Shown one piece after another: positions 39,804 to 50,565 of a stretch of DNA of 64,000 nucleotides. Source of the DNA: Vibrio coralliilyticus ATCC BAA-450 (GTDB lineage: Bacteria; Pseudomonadota; Gammaproteobacteria; Enterobacterales; Vibrionaceae); contig NZ_ACZN01000007.1 of assembly GCF_000176135.1 (NCBI RefSeq), positions 1 to 64,000 of the forward strand. The letters are read 5' to 3'. Numbering within the stretch: position 1 is the stretch's first letter; every line of letters begins with the position of its first letter. A model generated the notes under the pieces. The model saw only the letters and a list, made by a program, of their open reading frames with translations. It did no database searches and was not told the origin of the DNA. The translations under genes and the position numbers were made by a program.

Positions 39804-40143
39804 AACTTCTTACCGTAACTACTGGCGAACTTTTTTCACTGGTGGCCACCTTGACATCAAACGCCTGCAAAATATCACCGGCCGTTTCAACAGGTTCTAT
39901 AGACCAGAACCAATCGCGCCCAGCCAATTCGTCTTTGCCTTTTTTCTTGCTCGGCTTGCTGCCTGCCAGCATCACTTTAGCCATCTGGTTATCCGCGACT
40001 AACGCAGCGAAGGTTTTTTCTTCCAGGTAATTTAAGGTGTTGATATGTTGACTGACGGAACGAATGGTCGCGATCGCGGCAGTAGCGAATATTGCCAACG
40101 CAACCAACACTTCCAGTAACGTCATACCCCGTTTAGCTTTCAT
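39790..40143 (-). CDS. gspI: Type II secretion minor pseudopilin I
   Basis: Minor pseudopilin that starts tip assembly. 117 aa. Leader MKAKRG, then MTLLEVLVALAIFATAA with Glu at +5. Overlaps gspH by 11 bp and gspJ by 14 bp. Confidence 0.95.
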   Translation of the reverse strand: MKAKRGMTLLEVLVALAIFATAAIATIRSVSQHINTLNYLEEKTFAALVADNQMAKVMLAGSKPSKKKGKDELAGRDWFWSIEPVETAGDILQAFDVKVATSEKSSPVVTVRSYVAK

Positions 40144-40735
40144 CTTCGCTTTCTCCCGGAGCCAACAACACTATCTGTCCATTTTCTTTTGCCACTACTT
40201 TCCACGCATCCTGCTCTTCATCACCTTGCTCAGGATAAATGGCAACAGAAAATGGCGTCACTTCACCACTGGACACAATAAATACTTGTGGCGGACGCAG
40301 CTTTTTCTCTTCTTTGTACTCAGCAAACATATCTTCATCAAACAGGCTTCCCGGCTTAAACAGACGATCATCATCGCCCCACGCGCCACCACCCATAGTC
40401 AGCGTCACGGCTACCGATTCATTCAACTTCGTTTCGTAAGGAATCTGGTCGATATTGAGTTTCTGCCAGCCTTCACTTTCCAGCGACATCAAGTAGTAGA
40501 CCGATTTCTTCTCATCGACGCGCAGACCGAAATCTCGGCCACTGAGCATCGCTTCTTCATTGAGTAGCATTATTCGCTGAAAAAGAGACTCGGCCTGCTT
40601 CTTTGCTACATCTTTTGAGCTGGTCGGTAACGTGGAGATCACTGCCACAGAAGCAAGGGACACCAGTACCAGAACCAGTAAGATTTCCAGCAGAGTAAAG
40701 CCAGTACGAGAGAGAGTTGGGTAACCTTGACGCAT
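40133..40735 (-). CDS. gspH: Type II secretion minor pseudopilin H
   Basis: Minor pseudopilin joining the tip complex to the GspG filament. 200 aa. Leader ends SRTG, then FTLLEILLVLVLVSLAS with Glu at +5. Lies 33 bp after gspG. Confidence 0.95.
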   Translation of the reverse strand: MRQGYPTLSRTGFTLLEILLVLVLVSLASVAVISTLPTSSKDVAKKQAESLFQRIMLLNEEAMLSGRDFGLRVDEKKSVYYLMSLESEGWQKLNIDQIPYETKLNESVAVTLTMGGGAWGDDDRLFKPGSLFDEDMFAEYKEEKKLRPPQVFIVSSGEVTPFSVAIYPEQGDEEQDAWKVVAKENGQIVLLAPGESEDES

Positions 40736-40768
40736 AGGAAAAAGAGGGCGGCTTATGCCGCCTCTGCC

Positions 40769-41212
40769 TTATTGAAAGTCCTGAATGTTCCAGTTGCCGA
40801 TATCGGCATTGACACCTTCACCACCTTCTTGGCCATCAGCACCTAGAGTGAAAATATCGATGTTACCGTTGTCACCTGGGCTCAGGTATTGGTAGTCGTT
40901 ACCCCAAGGGTCGGTTGGCAGGCGCTTGATGTAACCACCATCGCGGTAGTTACGCGGTTCAGGGCTTGATGGCTTGTTAACTAGCGCTTCCAAACCTTGG
41001 TCTGTGGTTGGATAAACGCTGTTGTCCAGCTTGTACATATCCAGTGCATTTTCTAGCGCAACAATATCAGTAATAGCTTTTTGTTGGTCAGCCTTTTCTT
41101 TATTACCCAACAAGTTAGGAACAACAAAGCTTGCTAAAATACCTAAGATGACGACAACAACCATCACCTCTAAAAGCGTAAAGCCAGACTGCTTGTTCAT
41201 TTTTCTTTTCAT
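40769..41212 (-). CDS. gspG: Type II secretion major pseudopilin G
   Basis: Main subunit of the pseudopilus piston. About 147 aa from ATG 41212 (GGAG 7 bases upstream); a shorter start at 41200 is also possible. Leader KQSG, then FTLLEVMVVVVILGILASFV. The C-terminal calcium-binding loop region PWGNDYQYLSPGDNGNIDIF is visible. 53 bp after gspF with its own good ribosome site, fitting higher expression. Confidence 0.97.
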   Translation of the reverse strand: MKRKMNKQSGFTLLEVMVVVVILGILASFVVPNLLGNKEKADQQKAITDIVALENALDMYKLDNSVYPTTDQGLEALVNKPSSPEPRNYRDGGYIKRLPTDPWGNDYQYLSPGDNGNIDIFTLGADGQEGGEGVNADIGNWNIQDFQ

Positions 41213-41265
41213 TATATTCTCCAAATAAAAATTCATAGCGAGAGGTTAAACTGCTCTCAGTATGA

Positions 41266-42489
41266 CTATCCACTCATTAAGTTGTTCATTTCTAAAATTG
41301 GCATCAGGGTCGCCATTACGATAAACAGTACTAATCCAGCCATCAGTGCAATCAATGCCGGGGTGAAGATACCTAATGCGATATTGACTGTGGATTCAAA
41401 GTTGGCATCCTGATTATCGGCCGCACGAGTCAGCATACTTTCCAGCTCACCACTCTGTTCACCACTGGCGATCATGTGCAGCATCATTGGTGGGAAAAGC
41501 TTGGTCTGCTCAAGTGACTTACGCAGGCTTGCCCCTTCACGGACGTTATCGGTCGCGCTGAGAACTTGCTGCTTAACGTAATGGTTCGACATTACGTCTA
41601 CCGCCACTTTCATCCCTTCCAATATTGGAATTGCACTGGAAGTACAGATGGATAGCGTACGCGCAAAGCGAGAGGTATTCAGGCCACGAGAGATTTTTCC
41701 AATCATCGGCATATGAACAATTTTGCGATCCCAACTCAGGCGCAGATTAGGCTTACTGAGAGCAAACTTAAACAGATACACCAACACGGTCAGAGCGACT
41801 AAAATTTGAATGCCCCAGTTTTGAATAAAATCACTGGAAGCAAGAAGGAACTGAGTCGATTGAGGCAGTTCTTGTCCCATCTGAACAAACTGGCCGACAA
41901 TTTTGGGTACCACTGCCGCGAGCAAAAACGCTACAATACCGACAGCAAACACCACCAGCACCACAGGGTAGATCATCGCCTGCTGCAGCTTCGAGCGCAT
42001 TTTTTGACGATTTTCTGCATAGTCCGCCAAACGCTCCAAAACCGCATCTAGATGACCAGACTTTTCACCCGCCGACACCATAGAGCGGAACAAATCATCA
42101 AAGATGTGCGGAAAGTCCGCCAAACTGTCAGCCAGCGTGTAGCCTTCGGTGACTTTTGAGCGCACGGCGAGCAGCATGGTTCGAATGCGCGGCTTTTCAG
42201 ACTGCTCTGAAACCGCCTTAAGACACTCTTCTAGAGGCATTCCCGACTGAACCAGTGTCGCTAGCTGGCGAGTAATCAAAGCTAAATCAGGTGTGCTGAT
42301 GCCACGCTTAAAGGTTAACCCAGCTTGCTCGGTCTGCTTCTTGGCTTTCTGACGTGTTTCATTCACCTCAACCGGCATTAACCCCTGCTCTTTGAGCCGG
42401 GCTCGAACCTGACGTGCGTTATCGCCTTCAATCACCCCTTTCTGGGTTTTGCCTTTTTTATTGAGGGCTTTATATTCAAACGCTGCCAT
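41266..42489 (-). CDS. gspF: Type II secretion inner-membrane platform protein F
   Basis: Polytopic platform protein that couples the GspE ATPase to pseudopilus assembly. 407 aa with two T2SSF domains (GMPLEECLKAVSEQSEKPRI; ILEGMKVAVDVMSNHYVKQQ) and three membrane helices. The ATG overlaps the gspE stop by one base (TAATG). Confidence 0.97.
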   Translation of the reverse strand: MAAFEYKALNKKGKTQKGVIEGDNARQVRARLKEQGLMPVEVNETRQKAKKQTEQAGLTFKRGISTPDLALITRQLATLVQSGMPLEECLKAVSEQSEKPRIRTMLLAVRSKVTEGYTLADSLADFPHIFDDLFRSMVSAGEKSGHLDAVLERLADYAENRQKMRSKLQQAMIYPVVLVVFAVGIVAFLLAAVVPKIVGQFVQMGQELPQSTQFLLASSDFIQNWGIQILVALTVLVYLFKFALSKPNLRLSWDRKIVHMPMIGKISRGLNTSRFARTLSICTSSAIPILEGMKVAVDVMSNHYVKQQVLSATDNVREGASLRKSLEQTKLFPPMMLHMIASGEQSGELESMLTRAADNQDANFESTVNIALGIFTPALIALMAGLVLFIVMATLMPILEMNNLMSG

Positions 42490-43976
42490 TAGCCTTCCTT
42501 AGTCACCCGCATGACTTCTTCAAGAGAAGTGATACCTTGACGGACTTTACTCAGGCCATCATCACGAATACTTGGCGTATGCTCACGAATGGCTTTTTCA
42601 ATTGCCTGCTCGCCAGCTTCGCTGTGAATTTTCTCTTGTACCTGCTCGTTAACCACCAGCAACTCGTGAATACCAGTACGACCACGATAACCTTTGTGAT
42701 TACAGTTTTCACAGCCATTAGCTCGATAAAGAATTAGCTCTTCTTTCTTCTTCAGATCAAACAGCTTTTTGGTTTCTTTGTCTGCTTCGTAAGGTACTTT
42801 ACAATCAGGGCAAAGAGTACGAACTAGGCGTTGTGCCAATACTCCTAATAGTGAGGACGAGATAAGGAACGGCTCAATACCCATATCCCGCAGACGGGTA
42901 ATCGCACCCACTGCCGTATTGGTGTGTAGGGTCGACATTACTAAGTGACCGGTTAAAGAAGCTTGAACAGCTATCTGCGCCGTTTCCAAGTCACGGATCT
43001 CACCGACCATCACCACATCAGGGTCCTGACGCAAAATTGCACGCAAGCCACGAGCGAAGGTCATATCTACCTTAGGGTTAACTTGCGTCTGACCGATCCC
43101 ATCGATATCAAATTCAATCGGATCTTCAACGGTAAGGATATTGCGTTCGTTGCTGTTGAGTTCCTGGAGGCCAGCATACAAGGTAGTCGATTTACCCGAG
43201 CCAGTTGGGCCGGTAACCAAAATGATGCCGTGCGGGCGCTCAATCATGCTGCGGAAATTTTCATGGTTGGCTGGCGTCATGCCTAAGCTATGCAGATCAA
43301 GTCGAGTGGCATTCTTATCCAGAAGACGCATCACCACGCGCTCTCCGTGCGACGAAGGCATGGTGGAAACACGCACATCAACCGCTCGACCACCAATACG
43401 CAGAGAAATACGGCCATCTTGAGGCACACGCTTCTCAGCGATATCCAGCTTAGCCATAACCTTAACGCGAGAGACCAATAACGGTGCTAGCTTACGACTC
43501 GGCGACAACACATCACGCAATACGCCATCAATGCGGAAACGGATTGAAAGTGCTTTTTCGAAGGTCTCGATGTGGATATCCGATGCCCCCTCCTTAATCG
43601 CTTCACCGAGCATAGCGTTGATCAACTTGATGATAGGCGCATCGTCATCTGACTCAAGCAGGTCTTCATCTTGCGGCAAATCCTCAGCCAACGAGAAGAA
43701 GTCATCACTATCTGCGCCTAAGTCTTCCATTAGCTGACGAGCTTCCGACGAGTCGCGCTGATACGCTTCCGTCAATTTGGAATCGAACTCATCTTTGGAC
43801 ACTTCGCGCAGCTCAAAATGTTCGCCTACCACACGTTTTACTTCGATCAAGGCTTCAAATGCCAACGGCGCAACATAATACAGCGTGAGACCTTGCTCTG
43901 AAGGCTCAAGTACCAGTTGGAAGCGGTTGGCAAAACTAAATGGCAAACGACGGAATGTGACTAACTCATCCATCAC
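42489..43976 (-). CDS. gspE: Type II secretion ATPase E
   Basis: Cytosolic hexameric ATPase powering secretion. 495 aa. N-terminal GspL-binding domain, Walker [16 protein letters not shown], Asp box [12 protein letters not shown], Walker [20 protein letters not shown], His box [12 protein letters not shown], and the tetra-Cys zinc site CPDC / CENCNHKG. Very close to V. cholerae EpsE by eye. Overlaps gspD by 4 bases (ATGA). Confidence 0.98.
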   Translation of the reverse strand: MMDELVTFRRLPFSFANRFQLVLEPSEQGLTLYYVAPLAFEALIEVKRVVGEHFELREVSKDEFDSKLTEAYQRDSSEARQLMEDLGADSDDFFSLAEDLPQDEDLLESDDDAPIIKLINAMLGEAIKEGASDIHIETFEKALSIRFRIDGVLRDVLSPSRKLAPLLVSRVKVMAKLDIAEKRVPQDGRISLRIGGRAVDVRVSTMPSSHGERVVMRLLDKNATRLDLHSLGMTPANHENFRSMIERPHGIILVTGPTGSGKSTTLYAGLQELNSNERNILTVEDPIEFDIDGIGQTQVNPKVDMTFARGLRAILRQDPDVVMVGEIRDLETAQIAVQASLTGHLVMSTLHTNTAVGAITRLRDMGIEPFLISSSLLGVLAQRLVRTLCPDCKVPYEADKETKKLFDLKKKEELILYRANGCENCNHKGYRGRTGIHELLVVNEQVQEKIHSEAGEQAIEKAIREHTPSIRDDGLSKVRQGITSLEEVMRVTKEG

Positions 43977-46003
43977 TTAGTTTCCATTTGGTCTAGGAAA
44001 GCCTGAATCTCAGCAGGGTGACTAATATCTTCACCAAACTTAGGCAGCACAGGCGTTTGCACGTCTTCCATCAATCTCAGACCTTGGTCCGCCTTGTAAA
44101 GCTGCTCGGCACGAATAAAGTTGTATTTACGCTGAGTAATACCATCTGCGGTCACACCATCGCGAATGATGGTTGGCTTAATGAATACCATTAGATTGGA
44201 TTTTTGTAGCTGAGAGCTGGTCGATTTAAATAGACGGCCTAAGTAAGGAATATCGCCCAGAAGCGGAACTTTAGATTCACTTTCTTGTGCGCGCTCGTCA
44301 ATCAAACCACCCAGTACAATCATCTGGCCATCTTCTACCATAACTGACGTATTGAGCTGGCGTTTAGCAAAGCTGACATCCACCGCTGCGTTACTGGTCG
44401 CAGGCAGAACGTTAGACACCTCTTGCTCAATGGTAAGCTGTACCGAGTTACCTTCGTTGATTTGAGGAACGACTTTGAGCTTGATACCAACTTCTTTACG
44501 ATCAACAGTCTGGAATGGGTTGTCGTTGTTTGACCCTGCCGCAGACCCAGTGATGACGGGTACTTCTTCACCGACAATGAAAGATGCTTCACCGTTGTCC
44601 ATTACAGTAATGCTCGGAGAAGACAGGATGTTAGAGTTGGTGTCGCTTGATACTGCGCTGATCAGTGCCGTCCAGTCTCCCATTACTACACTAAGTGCCG
44701 CACCATTAACGCCAGAGAGCGCTGAAGCCAATGTGGAGTAGTCTCCTGGTTCCGTAACATCATAAGGTACTCGTTCACCTGCACTATTGGTGTAATACTC
44801 TGTACTCTTTTGATCTTCAGCCTCTTCAAGGCCCACCATTACGTTACCGATCTTGGTTCCGGCATTGCCGTACTGGATTACTGCACCAGTTTCGAGCGAG
44901 CCCCACTGGACACCTAAGTTAATACCGTCACCTTCTGTCATTTCGACAATCAAGGCTTCAATCAGCACCTGCGCGCGGCGAATATCCAGTTGAGAAATTA
45001 CATCCTGAAGCGCATTCATAATATCTGGCGGCGCAGTCAGTACGAGCGCATTGGTACCTGGGTGAGCTGAGATCATCACCTCGCCACGTTTGGCGCTGGA
45101 CGACTGTTTAGAACCTGATGATTTTTCTGCCTGAAGATTGTCAGAGACACCTTTCAACACATCAACCAAGTCTTCCGCTTTGGCGTACTTTAGATACACC
45201 ACGCGGTTATTGCCTTTGGTAGCCATCTCAATATCAAGCTGCTTAATCAGCTTACGCAGGCGCTGACGTACCTGAGGATCACCGGAAATGAGAATAGAGT
45301 TCGTGCGATCATCGGCAACCAGTTTTGGCTGTAAGAAAGCAGGTGTGCTTTTCGCATCAGTCGTCTTGTTCAGAGCTTCAACAATACGAACCATCTCAGC
45401 AGCAGAAGCATTATCCAATTCAACTACTTCGATTTCTTTGTCACCCGCTTGGTCGACACGTTTGATGATGTCTGCCAATCGGTTAACCACCGCTGCGCGG
45501 CCTGTAATAAGAATGATATTAGCTGGGTCGTAGTGCACAACGTTACCTGCACCCGCATTGTCATTTAGCTGACGAAGCAGAGGTGAAAGCTCACGCACCG
45601 AGACATTACGAACTGCAACAACACGAGTTACGACTTCATCGCCTTGGATTGATCCATCGCCAACCACGGGAATCGCGGAGGTTTTCGCATCTTTAGATTT
45701 GATGACCTTGATGACACCGTTGTCCATTTCCACCACAGCGTAGCCATAGACTTCCAGAACGTTTAAAAAGAAGCTGTAATATTGTTCTTCCGACAGCATG
45801 TCGTAGCTGCGTACATCGATCTTGCCACGTACGGATGGATCAACAATGATGGTTTTTTCCAGATTCCGACCAACAATGTTGATGAACTCTTGAATATCTG
45901 TGCCTTTAAAGCTCGCACTGTATTCGTTAGCGAATACAGCGGCAGGTGACGTCAACAAGCTTCCTGCTAAAAGCCAAGCGCTTTTTTTAAGCCAATGGTT
46001 CAC
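43973..46003 (-). CDS. gspD: Type II secretion secretin D
   Basis: Outer-membrane gate through which folded exoproteins leave. 676 aa: signal peptide (ends AVFANE), N0-N3 domains ([39 protein letters not shown]; repeated N-domain folds to about 330), secretin core ([37 protein letters not shown]) and a C-terminal tail. The GspD-type N0 domain binds GspC. 39 bp after gspC. Confidence 0.97.
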   Translation of the reverse strand: MNHWLKKSAWLLAGSLLTSPAAVFANEYSASFKGTDIQEFINIVGRNLEKTIIVDPSVRGKIDVRSYDMLSEEQYYSFFLNVLEVYGYAVVEMDNGVIKVIKSKDAKTSAIPVVGDGSIQGDEVVTRVVAVRNVSVRELSPLLRQLNDNAGAGNVVHYDPANIILITGRAAVVNRLADIIKRVDQAGDKEIEVVELDNASAAEMVRIVEALNKTTDAKSTPAFLQPKLVADDRTNSILISGDPQVRQRLRKLIKQLDIEMATKGNNRVVYLKYAKAEDLVDVLKGVSDNLQAEKSSGSKQSSSAKRGEVMISAHPGTNALVLTAPPDIMNALQDVISQLDIRRAQVLIEALIVEMTEGDGINLGVQWGSLETGAVIQYGNAGTKIGNVMVGLEEAEDQKSTEYYTNSAGERVPYDVTEPGDYSTLASALSGVNGAALSVVMGDWTALISAVSSDTNSNILSSPSITVMDNGEASFIVGEEVPVITGSAAGSNNDNPFQTVDRKEVGIKLKVVPQINEGNSVQLTIEQEVSNVLPATSNAAVDVSFAKRQLNTSVMVEDGQMIVLGGLIDERAQESESKVPLLGDIPYLGRLFKSTSSQLQKSNLMVFIKPTIIRDGVTADGITQRKYNFIRAEQLYKADQGLRLMEDVQTPVLPKFGEDISHPAEIQAFLDQMETK

Positions 46004-46042
46004 TCTCTACTCCTCGGAATGATTCACGCATCTGCATCATTC

Positions 46043-46909
46043 TTATAATTCAATATAAATTTCATAAGGCTGGCCATCTCGTTCTACCGTTAAATTCAGC
46101 TCGGTAAGTTGAGACATATTTTTGAAGATCTCCCCCATCGTCGCGGGGTTACTCAGATCCTGGCCATTGATTTGTGTTGCTATATCCCCTGACTGTAAGC
46201 CAACTGATTCGAATAGTTCTTTCTCTTTTCCAGGGGTTAAGCGATAACCAATAACTTCGCCATCTCTTTTTATCTGAGACATACGAACGTATTGGAAAAT
46301 TTGTTTCGCGTCTTTGCGAATGACAGAGCGTATTTCATCCAGCTTATCGGCGGAGACGTCTGCCTTAATCGATTTGGTTTTAGGCTGTTGCTGTAGATTC
46401 TTGGTGTATTTAAGCCCTTCTAGCATGACAGTTTCATTACGGCCGGAGTTATCGACGATAATACGATCATACAAGACTTGAACTACCGTCGCCCTGGTAC
46501 CTTCCAAGGTTTCGCCGATACCATAAGTCGCCTGCTGACCTCGACTCGCCACCACCGCAAGGTTTTTATTCGCTTCAGTGCTAGTTACAACACCGACCAA
46601 GATGACGTTCAAGCGACTTTTCGGCGCTTCGGTTACTACAGGCTTTTTCTCAACCGGCGCCTGCGCTTGATAGCGACCAAACAAGTTACTGTTTTGCAGC
46701 TCAGCGATATTTAAACCCGAATCCTTGCTGACACTACCTGCCACTGACGTTGGCTGCCAAGGGGTTACCGATTGCGACTCCATCGGCTTCCAGATCAATG
46801 CACCAGATACCCATGCACTCATGCCCAGCAACACTACCGTTGCCATTGAGCTCAAGCGGTCCTGATTTTTCAGGAAACTATCTAGTTGAATTACACCACG
46901 TATGTTCAC
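46043..46909 (-). CDS. gspC: Type II secretion protein C
   Basis: Inner-membrane protein connecting the platform to the secretin and involved in substrate choice. 288 aa. GTG start with AAAGGA 6 bases upstream. One membrane helix (MATVVLLGMSAWVSGALIW), periplasmic HR domain (LNVILVGVVTSTEANKNLAV) and a C-terminal PDZ domain (VGLQSGDIATQINGQDLSN). First gene of the gspC-N operon. Confidence 0.95.
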   Translation of the reverse strand: MNIRGVIQLDSFLKNQDRLSSMATVVLLGMSAWVSGALIWKPMESQSVTPWQPTSVAGSVSKDSGLNIAELQNSNLFGRYQAQAPVEKKPVVTEAPKSRLNVILVGVVTSTEANKNLAVVASRGQQATYGIGETLEGTRATVVQVLYDRIIVDNSGRNETVMLEGLKYTKNLQQQPKTKSIKADVSADKLDEIRSVIRKDAKQIFQYVRMSQIKRDGEVIGYRLTPGKEKELFESVGLQSGDIATQINGQDLSNPATMGEIFKNMSQLTELNLTVERDGQPYEIYIEL

Positions 46910-46972
46910 TCACAATCCTTTTGATCACCAGCTGACGAAGCCATGCAAGGTAATGTTTACCAAGCAAAGTAC

Positions 46973-47001
46973 TCTATAATTAGAGTTTTTATTTGAACCA
47001 A
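46973..47001 (-). promoter_or_regulatory. Probable sigma-70 promoter of the gsp operon
   Basis: On the minus strand TTGGTT (47001-46996), 17-bp spacer, TATAGA (46978-46973), about 65 bp before the gspC start. I found no better pair in this divergent region. Confidence 0.55.
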
Positions 47002-47080
47002 TTATTCTACCAAAATATGAAACAGGCTAAATAGTTAACGGCCTGATTAACATGTAAAGCGGTGGAATTTTACCATGTAC

Positions 47081-47108
47081 CTTGAAAAATGCGCGCTTCA
47101 TCACCATT
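47081..47108 (+). promoter_or_regulatory. Sigma-32 (heat-shock) promoter of hslR-hslO
   Basis: CTTGAAA (47081-47087), 14-bp spacer, CACCATT (47102-47108). This fits the RpoH pattern CTTGAAA-N11-16-CCCCATNT. It lies about 55 bp before hslR, which encodes a known heat-shock protein. Confidence 0.78.
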
Positions 47109-47163
47109 GTTACACCAATAATTTGGCACAAGATTCACCACCAGTTAGAGGCTAGTATCCACA

Positions 47164-47550
47164 ATGGGTTCCCAAACTGAAGCAGTTCGACTCGATAAAT
47201 GGCTATGGGCAGCACGTTTTTACAAAACTCGTTCCATTGCTCGAAATATGGTCGACGGCGGTAAAGTTCACTATAATGGCCAACGCAGCAAGCCGAGTAA
47301 GGCGGTTGAGCTCGGCGCAATCATTACTCTTCGACAGGGGCACGAGGAGAAAACCGTGGTTATCGAAAAGATTTCGGATCAACGACGTGGCGCTCCCGAA
47401 GCACAAACCCTCTATACCGAAACTGGGGACAGTCTTGCTAAGCGTGAAGAAAATGCCGCCCGTCGCAAACTTCATGCGCATAGCCCAAGCCCAGATCGTC
47501 GCCCTGATAAAAAGCAGCGTCGCGACATCATCAAATTTAAACATCAATAA
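47164..47550 (+). CDS. hslR: Ribosome-associated heat-shock protein Hsp15
   Basis: S4-domain RNA-binding protein that recycles 50S subunits carrying stalled nascent chains. 128 aa. S4 domain at the N-terminus ([39 protein letters not shown]) and a basic C-terminal tail rich in Arg/Lys. Paired with hslO behind a sigma-32-type promoter. Confidence 0.96.
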   Translation: MGSQTEAVRLDKWLWAARFYKTRSIARNMVDGGKVHYNGQRSKPSKAVELGAIITLRQGHEEKTVVIEKISDQRRGAPEAQTLYTETGDSLAKREENAARRKLHAHSPSPDRRPDKKQRRDIIKFKHQ

Positions 47551-47606
47551 TATCAGCCACCATCTGGCTGGTATCAGTAGTACCATACGTACGAGGAAAT
47601 GCTTAC

Positions 47607-48482
47607 ATGGCAAACAATGTTTTAAACCGCTACCTTTTTGAAGACCTGTCTGTACGTGGCGAGTTGGTACAATTGGATGAAGCCTACCAACGCATCATTT
47701 CTAGCAAGGAATACCCAGCACCACTACAGAAGCTGTTGGGTGAGCTACTGGTATCGACAACCCTGCTGACCGCGACTTTAAAGTTCGAAGGCTCTATCAC
47801 GATGCAATTACAAGGTGACGGCCCGGTATCTCTGGCTGTCATTAATGGCGATCACGACCAGAAAGTGCGTGGCGTCGCGCGCTGGGAAGGGGATATCGCC
47901 GATGATGCCAGCATTCATGACATGTTGGGTAAAGGTCACTTAGTGATCACTATCGATCCTAAAAAGGGCGAACGTTACCAAGGTATTGTTGGCCTTGATG
48001 GCGACAACTTATCGGACATTCTTGAAAGCTACTTCGCAAACTCAGAGCAGTTGAAGACGCGTATATGGTTGCGCCTCGGAGAACACGAAGGCCAGCAGCG
48101 TGCTGCGGGTATGCTGATTCAGGTGATGCCAGATGGTACAGGTACACCTGAAGATTTCGAGCACCTAGAGCAACTGACAGATACGGTCAAAAACGAAGAG
48201 CTATTCACGCTCGAAGCGAACGACCTACTTTATCGTCTATACAACCAAGAGAAAGTTCGCCTGTTTGACCCACAACCTGTCGAATTCCACTGTGGCTGTT
48301 CACGCGAGCGCAGTGGCGCCGCCATCGTGACCATCGATCGTGCGGAAGTAAATGACATTTTGGCGGAAGTCGGCTCAATTTCTTTACATTGTGATTACTG
48401 CGGCACGAACTATACGTTCGACGAAGCTCAGGTATCTGAGTTGTTCGATCAGACCGATTCAGGCAACAAAACGCTGCATTAA
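47607..48482 (+). CDS. hslO: Redox-regulated chaperone Hsp33
   Basis: Holdase activated by oxidation plus heat. 291 aa, family length. N-terminal substrate-binding domain and C-terminal redox switch with Zn-binding CGC (CxC) and, 29 residues on, CDYC (CxxC). 56 bp after hslR; likely cotranscribed. Ends at a strong terminator. Confidence 0.97.
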   Translation: MANNVLNRYLFEDLSVRGELVQLDEAYQRIISSKEYPAPLQKLLGELLVSTTLLTATLKFEGSITMQLQGDGPVSLAVINGDHDQKVRGVARWEGDIADDASIHDMLGKGHLVITIDPKKGERYQGIVGLDGDNLSDILESYFANSEQLKTRIWLRLGEHEGQQRAAGMLIQVMPDGTGTPEDFEHLEQLTDTVKNEELFTLEANDLLYRLYNQEKVRLFDPQPVEFHCGCSRERSGAAIVTIDRAEVNDILAEVGSISLHCDYCGTNYTFDEAQVSELFDQTDSGNKTLH

Positions 48483-48821
48483 TTTTTATAATTTAAGAAG
48501 CACGTAATTTACCAGTCAAAAGGCCAGCACATCGCTGGCCTTTTTGTGATCAAAGCCCCGTAAACATTAGCCTTTCACGTAATAAAGCAACCGCTTAATT
48601 TTAATCAATTAATAATCCTTTTTGATCTAGCGCAATCCTTTGCGCGCGGGATACACTATCCCAGCCAATATGTGATGAGTCGCTTAAAACCCTATAGAAA
48701 TCATGGATAATTTTTGAGCTATATCCCTGTTTTCACTCAGACCCGTTGCTAGCATGGTGAGCAGATAACAATCAAAACATTATTACAAAATCCCTACAAA
48801 ATATTCCTACAAGGAGCACCT
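48483..48821. other. hslO-pckA intergenic region
   Basis: 339 bp. Holds the hslO terminator (48518-48545), a short inverted repeat GCGCAA / TTGCGC (48630-48645) and a weak half CRP-like site (TGTGA at 48671, poor second half). The rest is AT-rich leader before the pckA ribosome site AAGGAG. No gene seen. Confidence 0.6.
48518..48545 (+). terminator. Terminator downstream of hslO
   Basis: 11-bp stem AAAAGGCCAGC / GCTGGCCTTTT, 5-base loop, T-run. Confidence 0.93.
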
Positions 48822-50453
48822 ATGACCGTTATGGAACATGCAAAGGCTGCAACAATTGATCTTACCAAACACGGGCTTCACAACGTAAAAGAGGTTGTCC
48901 GCAACCCAAGTTACGAAATGTTGTTCGAAGAAGAAACGCGCGCTGATCTAGAAGGCTACGAAAAGGGTGTAGTCACTGAGCTGGGTGCGGTTGCCGTGGA
49001 TACTGGTATCTTTACTGGACGCTCACCAAAAGATAAGTACATCGTTAAAGACGCAACTACAGAAGAACACATGTGGTGGACTTCTGATGCGGTTAAAAAC
49101 GACAACAAGCCCATCACTCAAGAGATCTGGAATGACCTTAAAGATCAGGTCACTGACCAGTTATCAGGTAAACGTGTATTCGTGATTGACGGATACTGCG
49201 GTGCCAACCCAGATACTCGTCTAAGCATCCGCGTTATTACTGAAGTCGCGTGGCAAGCGCACTTCGTTAAGAACATGTTCATTCGTCCTAGCGAAGAAGA
49301 ACTAGCAACGTTCGAACCAGACTTCGTCGTAATGAATGGTGCTAAGTGCACCAACCAAAAATGGAAAGAGCACGGCCTAAACTCTGAAAACTTTACTGTC
49401 TTCAACCTGACTGAACGCATGCAGTTGATCGGCGGTACTTGGTACGGTGGTGAGATGAAGAAGGGTATGTTCGCTATGATGAACTACTTCCTTCCTCTTA
49501 AAGACATTGCTTCTATGCACTGTAGTGCTAACAAGTGTAAAGAAAACGGCGATGTTGCTGTCTTCTTCGGCCTATCTGGAACAGGTAAAACCACACTATC
49601 CACCGACCCTAAACGTGAGTTAATCGGCGATGATGAGCACGGTTGGGATGACGACGGCATCTTCAACTTTGAAGGCGGCTGTTACGCGAAAACCATCAAG
49701 CTTTCAAAAGAAGCAGAACCAGACATCTACAATGCGATTCGTCGTGACGCGCTGCTTGAAAACGTAACGGTACTTAGCGACGGCTCGATTGATTTCGATG
49801 ACGGCTCAAAAACGGAAAACACTCGTGTGTCTTACCCAATTGAGCACATCGAGAACATAGTTAAGCCAGTATCAAAAGCAGGTCATGCCAACAAGGTGAT
49901 CTTCTTGTCTGCGGATGCATTCGGCGTACTGCCTCCTGTGTCTAAGCTGACTCCAGAGCAAACCAAGTACCACTTCCTGTCTGGCTTTACCGCGAAGCTT
50001 GCAGGTACTGAGCGTGGCATTACAGAGCCAACACCAACCTTCTCTGCTTGTTTCGGCGCGGCGTTCCTAACGCTACACCCAACCAAGTACGCAGAAGTAC
50101 TGGTGAAACGTATGGAAGCAGCGGGTGCTGAAGCGTACCTAGTTAACACAGGTTGGAACGGCAGTGGCAAACGTATCTCTATTCAAGATACTCGCGGCAT
50201 CATTGATGCGATCTTAGATGGTTCGATTGAAAAAGCAGAGACTAAGCACATTCCAATCTTTAACTTGGAAGTGCCGACAGCACTGCATGACGTTGACCCA
50301 GCAATCCTAGATCCACGTGATACTTACACTGACCCACTACAGTGGGAAAGCAAAGCCAAAGATCTGGCTCAGCGCTTCATCAACAACTTCGACAAGTACA
50401 CAGATAACGATGAAGGTAAATCTCTGGTTGCGGCAGGCCCTCAGCTAGATTAG
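48822..50453 (+). CDS. pckA: Phosphoenolpyruvate carboxykinase (ATP)
   Basis: Gluconeogenic enzyme: oxaloacetate + ATP to PEP + CO2 + ADP. 543 aa. Kinase-1 motif [15 protein letters not shown] (about 247-261), substrate/metal motif [20 protein letters not shown], and the adenine-binding C-terminal lobe. Strong AAGGAG ribosome site and highly biased codons suggest high expression. Monocistronic between two terminators. Confidence 0.98.
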   Translation: MTVMEHAKAATIDLTKHGLHNVKEVVRNPSYEMLFEEETRADLEGYEKGVVTELGAVAVDTGIFTGRSPKDKYIVKDATTEEHMWWTSDAVKNDNKPITQEIWNDLKDQVTDQLSGKRVFVIDGYCGANPDTRLSIRVITEVAWQAHFVKNMFIRPSEEELATFEPDFVVMNGAKCTNQKWKEHGLNSENFTVFNLTERMQLIGGTWYGGEMKKGMFAMMNYFLPLKDIASMHCSANKCKENGDVAVFFGLSGTGKTTLSTDPKRELIGDDEHGWDDDGIFNFEGGCYAKTIKLSKEAEPDIYNAIRRDALLENVTVLSDGSIDFDDGSKTENTRVSYPIEHIENIVKPVSKAGHANKVIFLSADAFGVLPPVSKLTPEQTKYHFLSGFTAKLAGTERGITEPTPTFSACFGAAFLTLHPTKYAEVLVKRMEAAGAEAYLVNTGWNGSGKRISIQDTRGIIDAILDGSIEKAETKHIPIFNLEVPTALHDVDPAILDPRDTYTDPLQWESKAKDLAQRFINNFDKYTDNDEGKSLVAAGPQLD

Positions 50454-50478
50454 TGATATCGTCACCAATTGCTTAGCT

Positions 50479-50503
50479 AAGCCCCTCTTTCGAGGGGCTT
50501 TTT
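50479..50503 (+). terminator. Terminator downstream of pckA
   Basis: 9-bp stem AAGCCCCTC / GAGGGGCTT with a TTTC loop and a T-run. Confidence 0.93.
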
Positions 50504-50565
50504 GTTGCCTGAAAAGCAAAAATGTTCCAAGCTAGCTACATCTACTCCGAGGGAAGGTCGAGATT

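Noticed and set aside
48671..48686. CRP site upstream of pckA
   Set aside because: TGTGA is present, but the second half (GCTTA) does not match TCACA. Control of pckA by CRP may exist, but this site does not show it.
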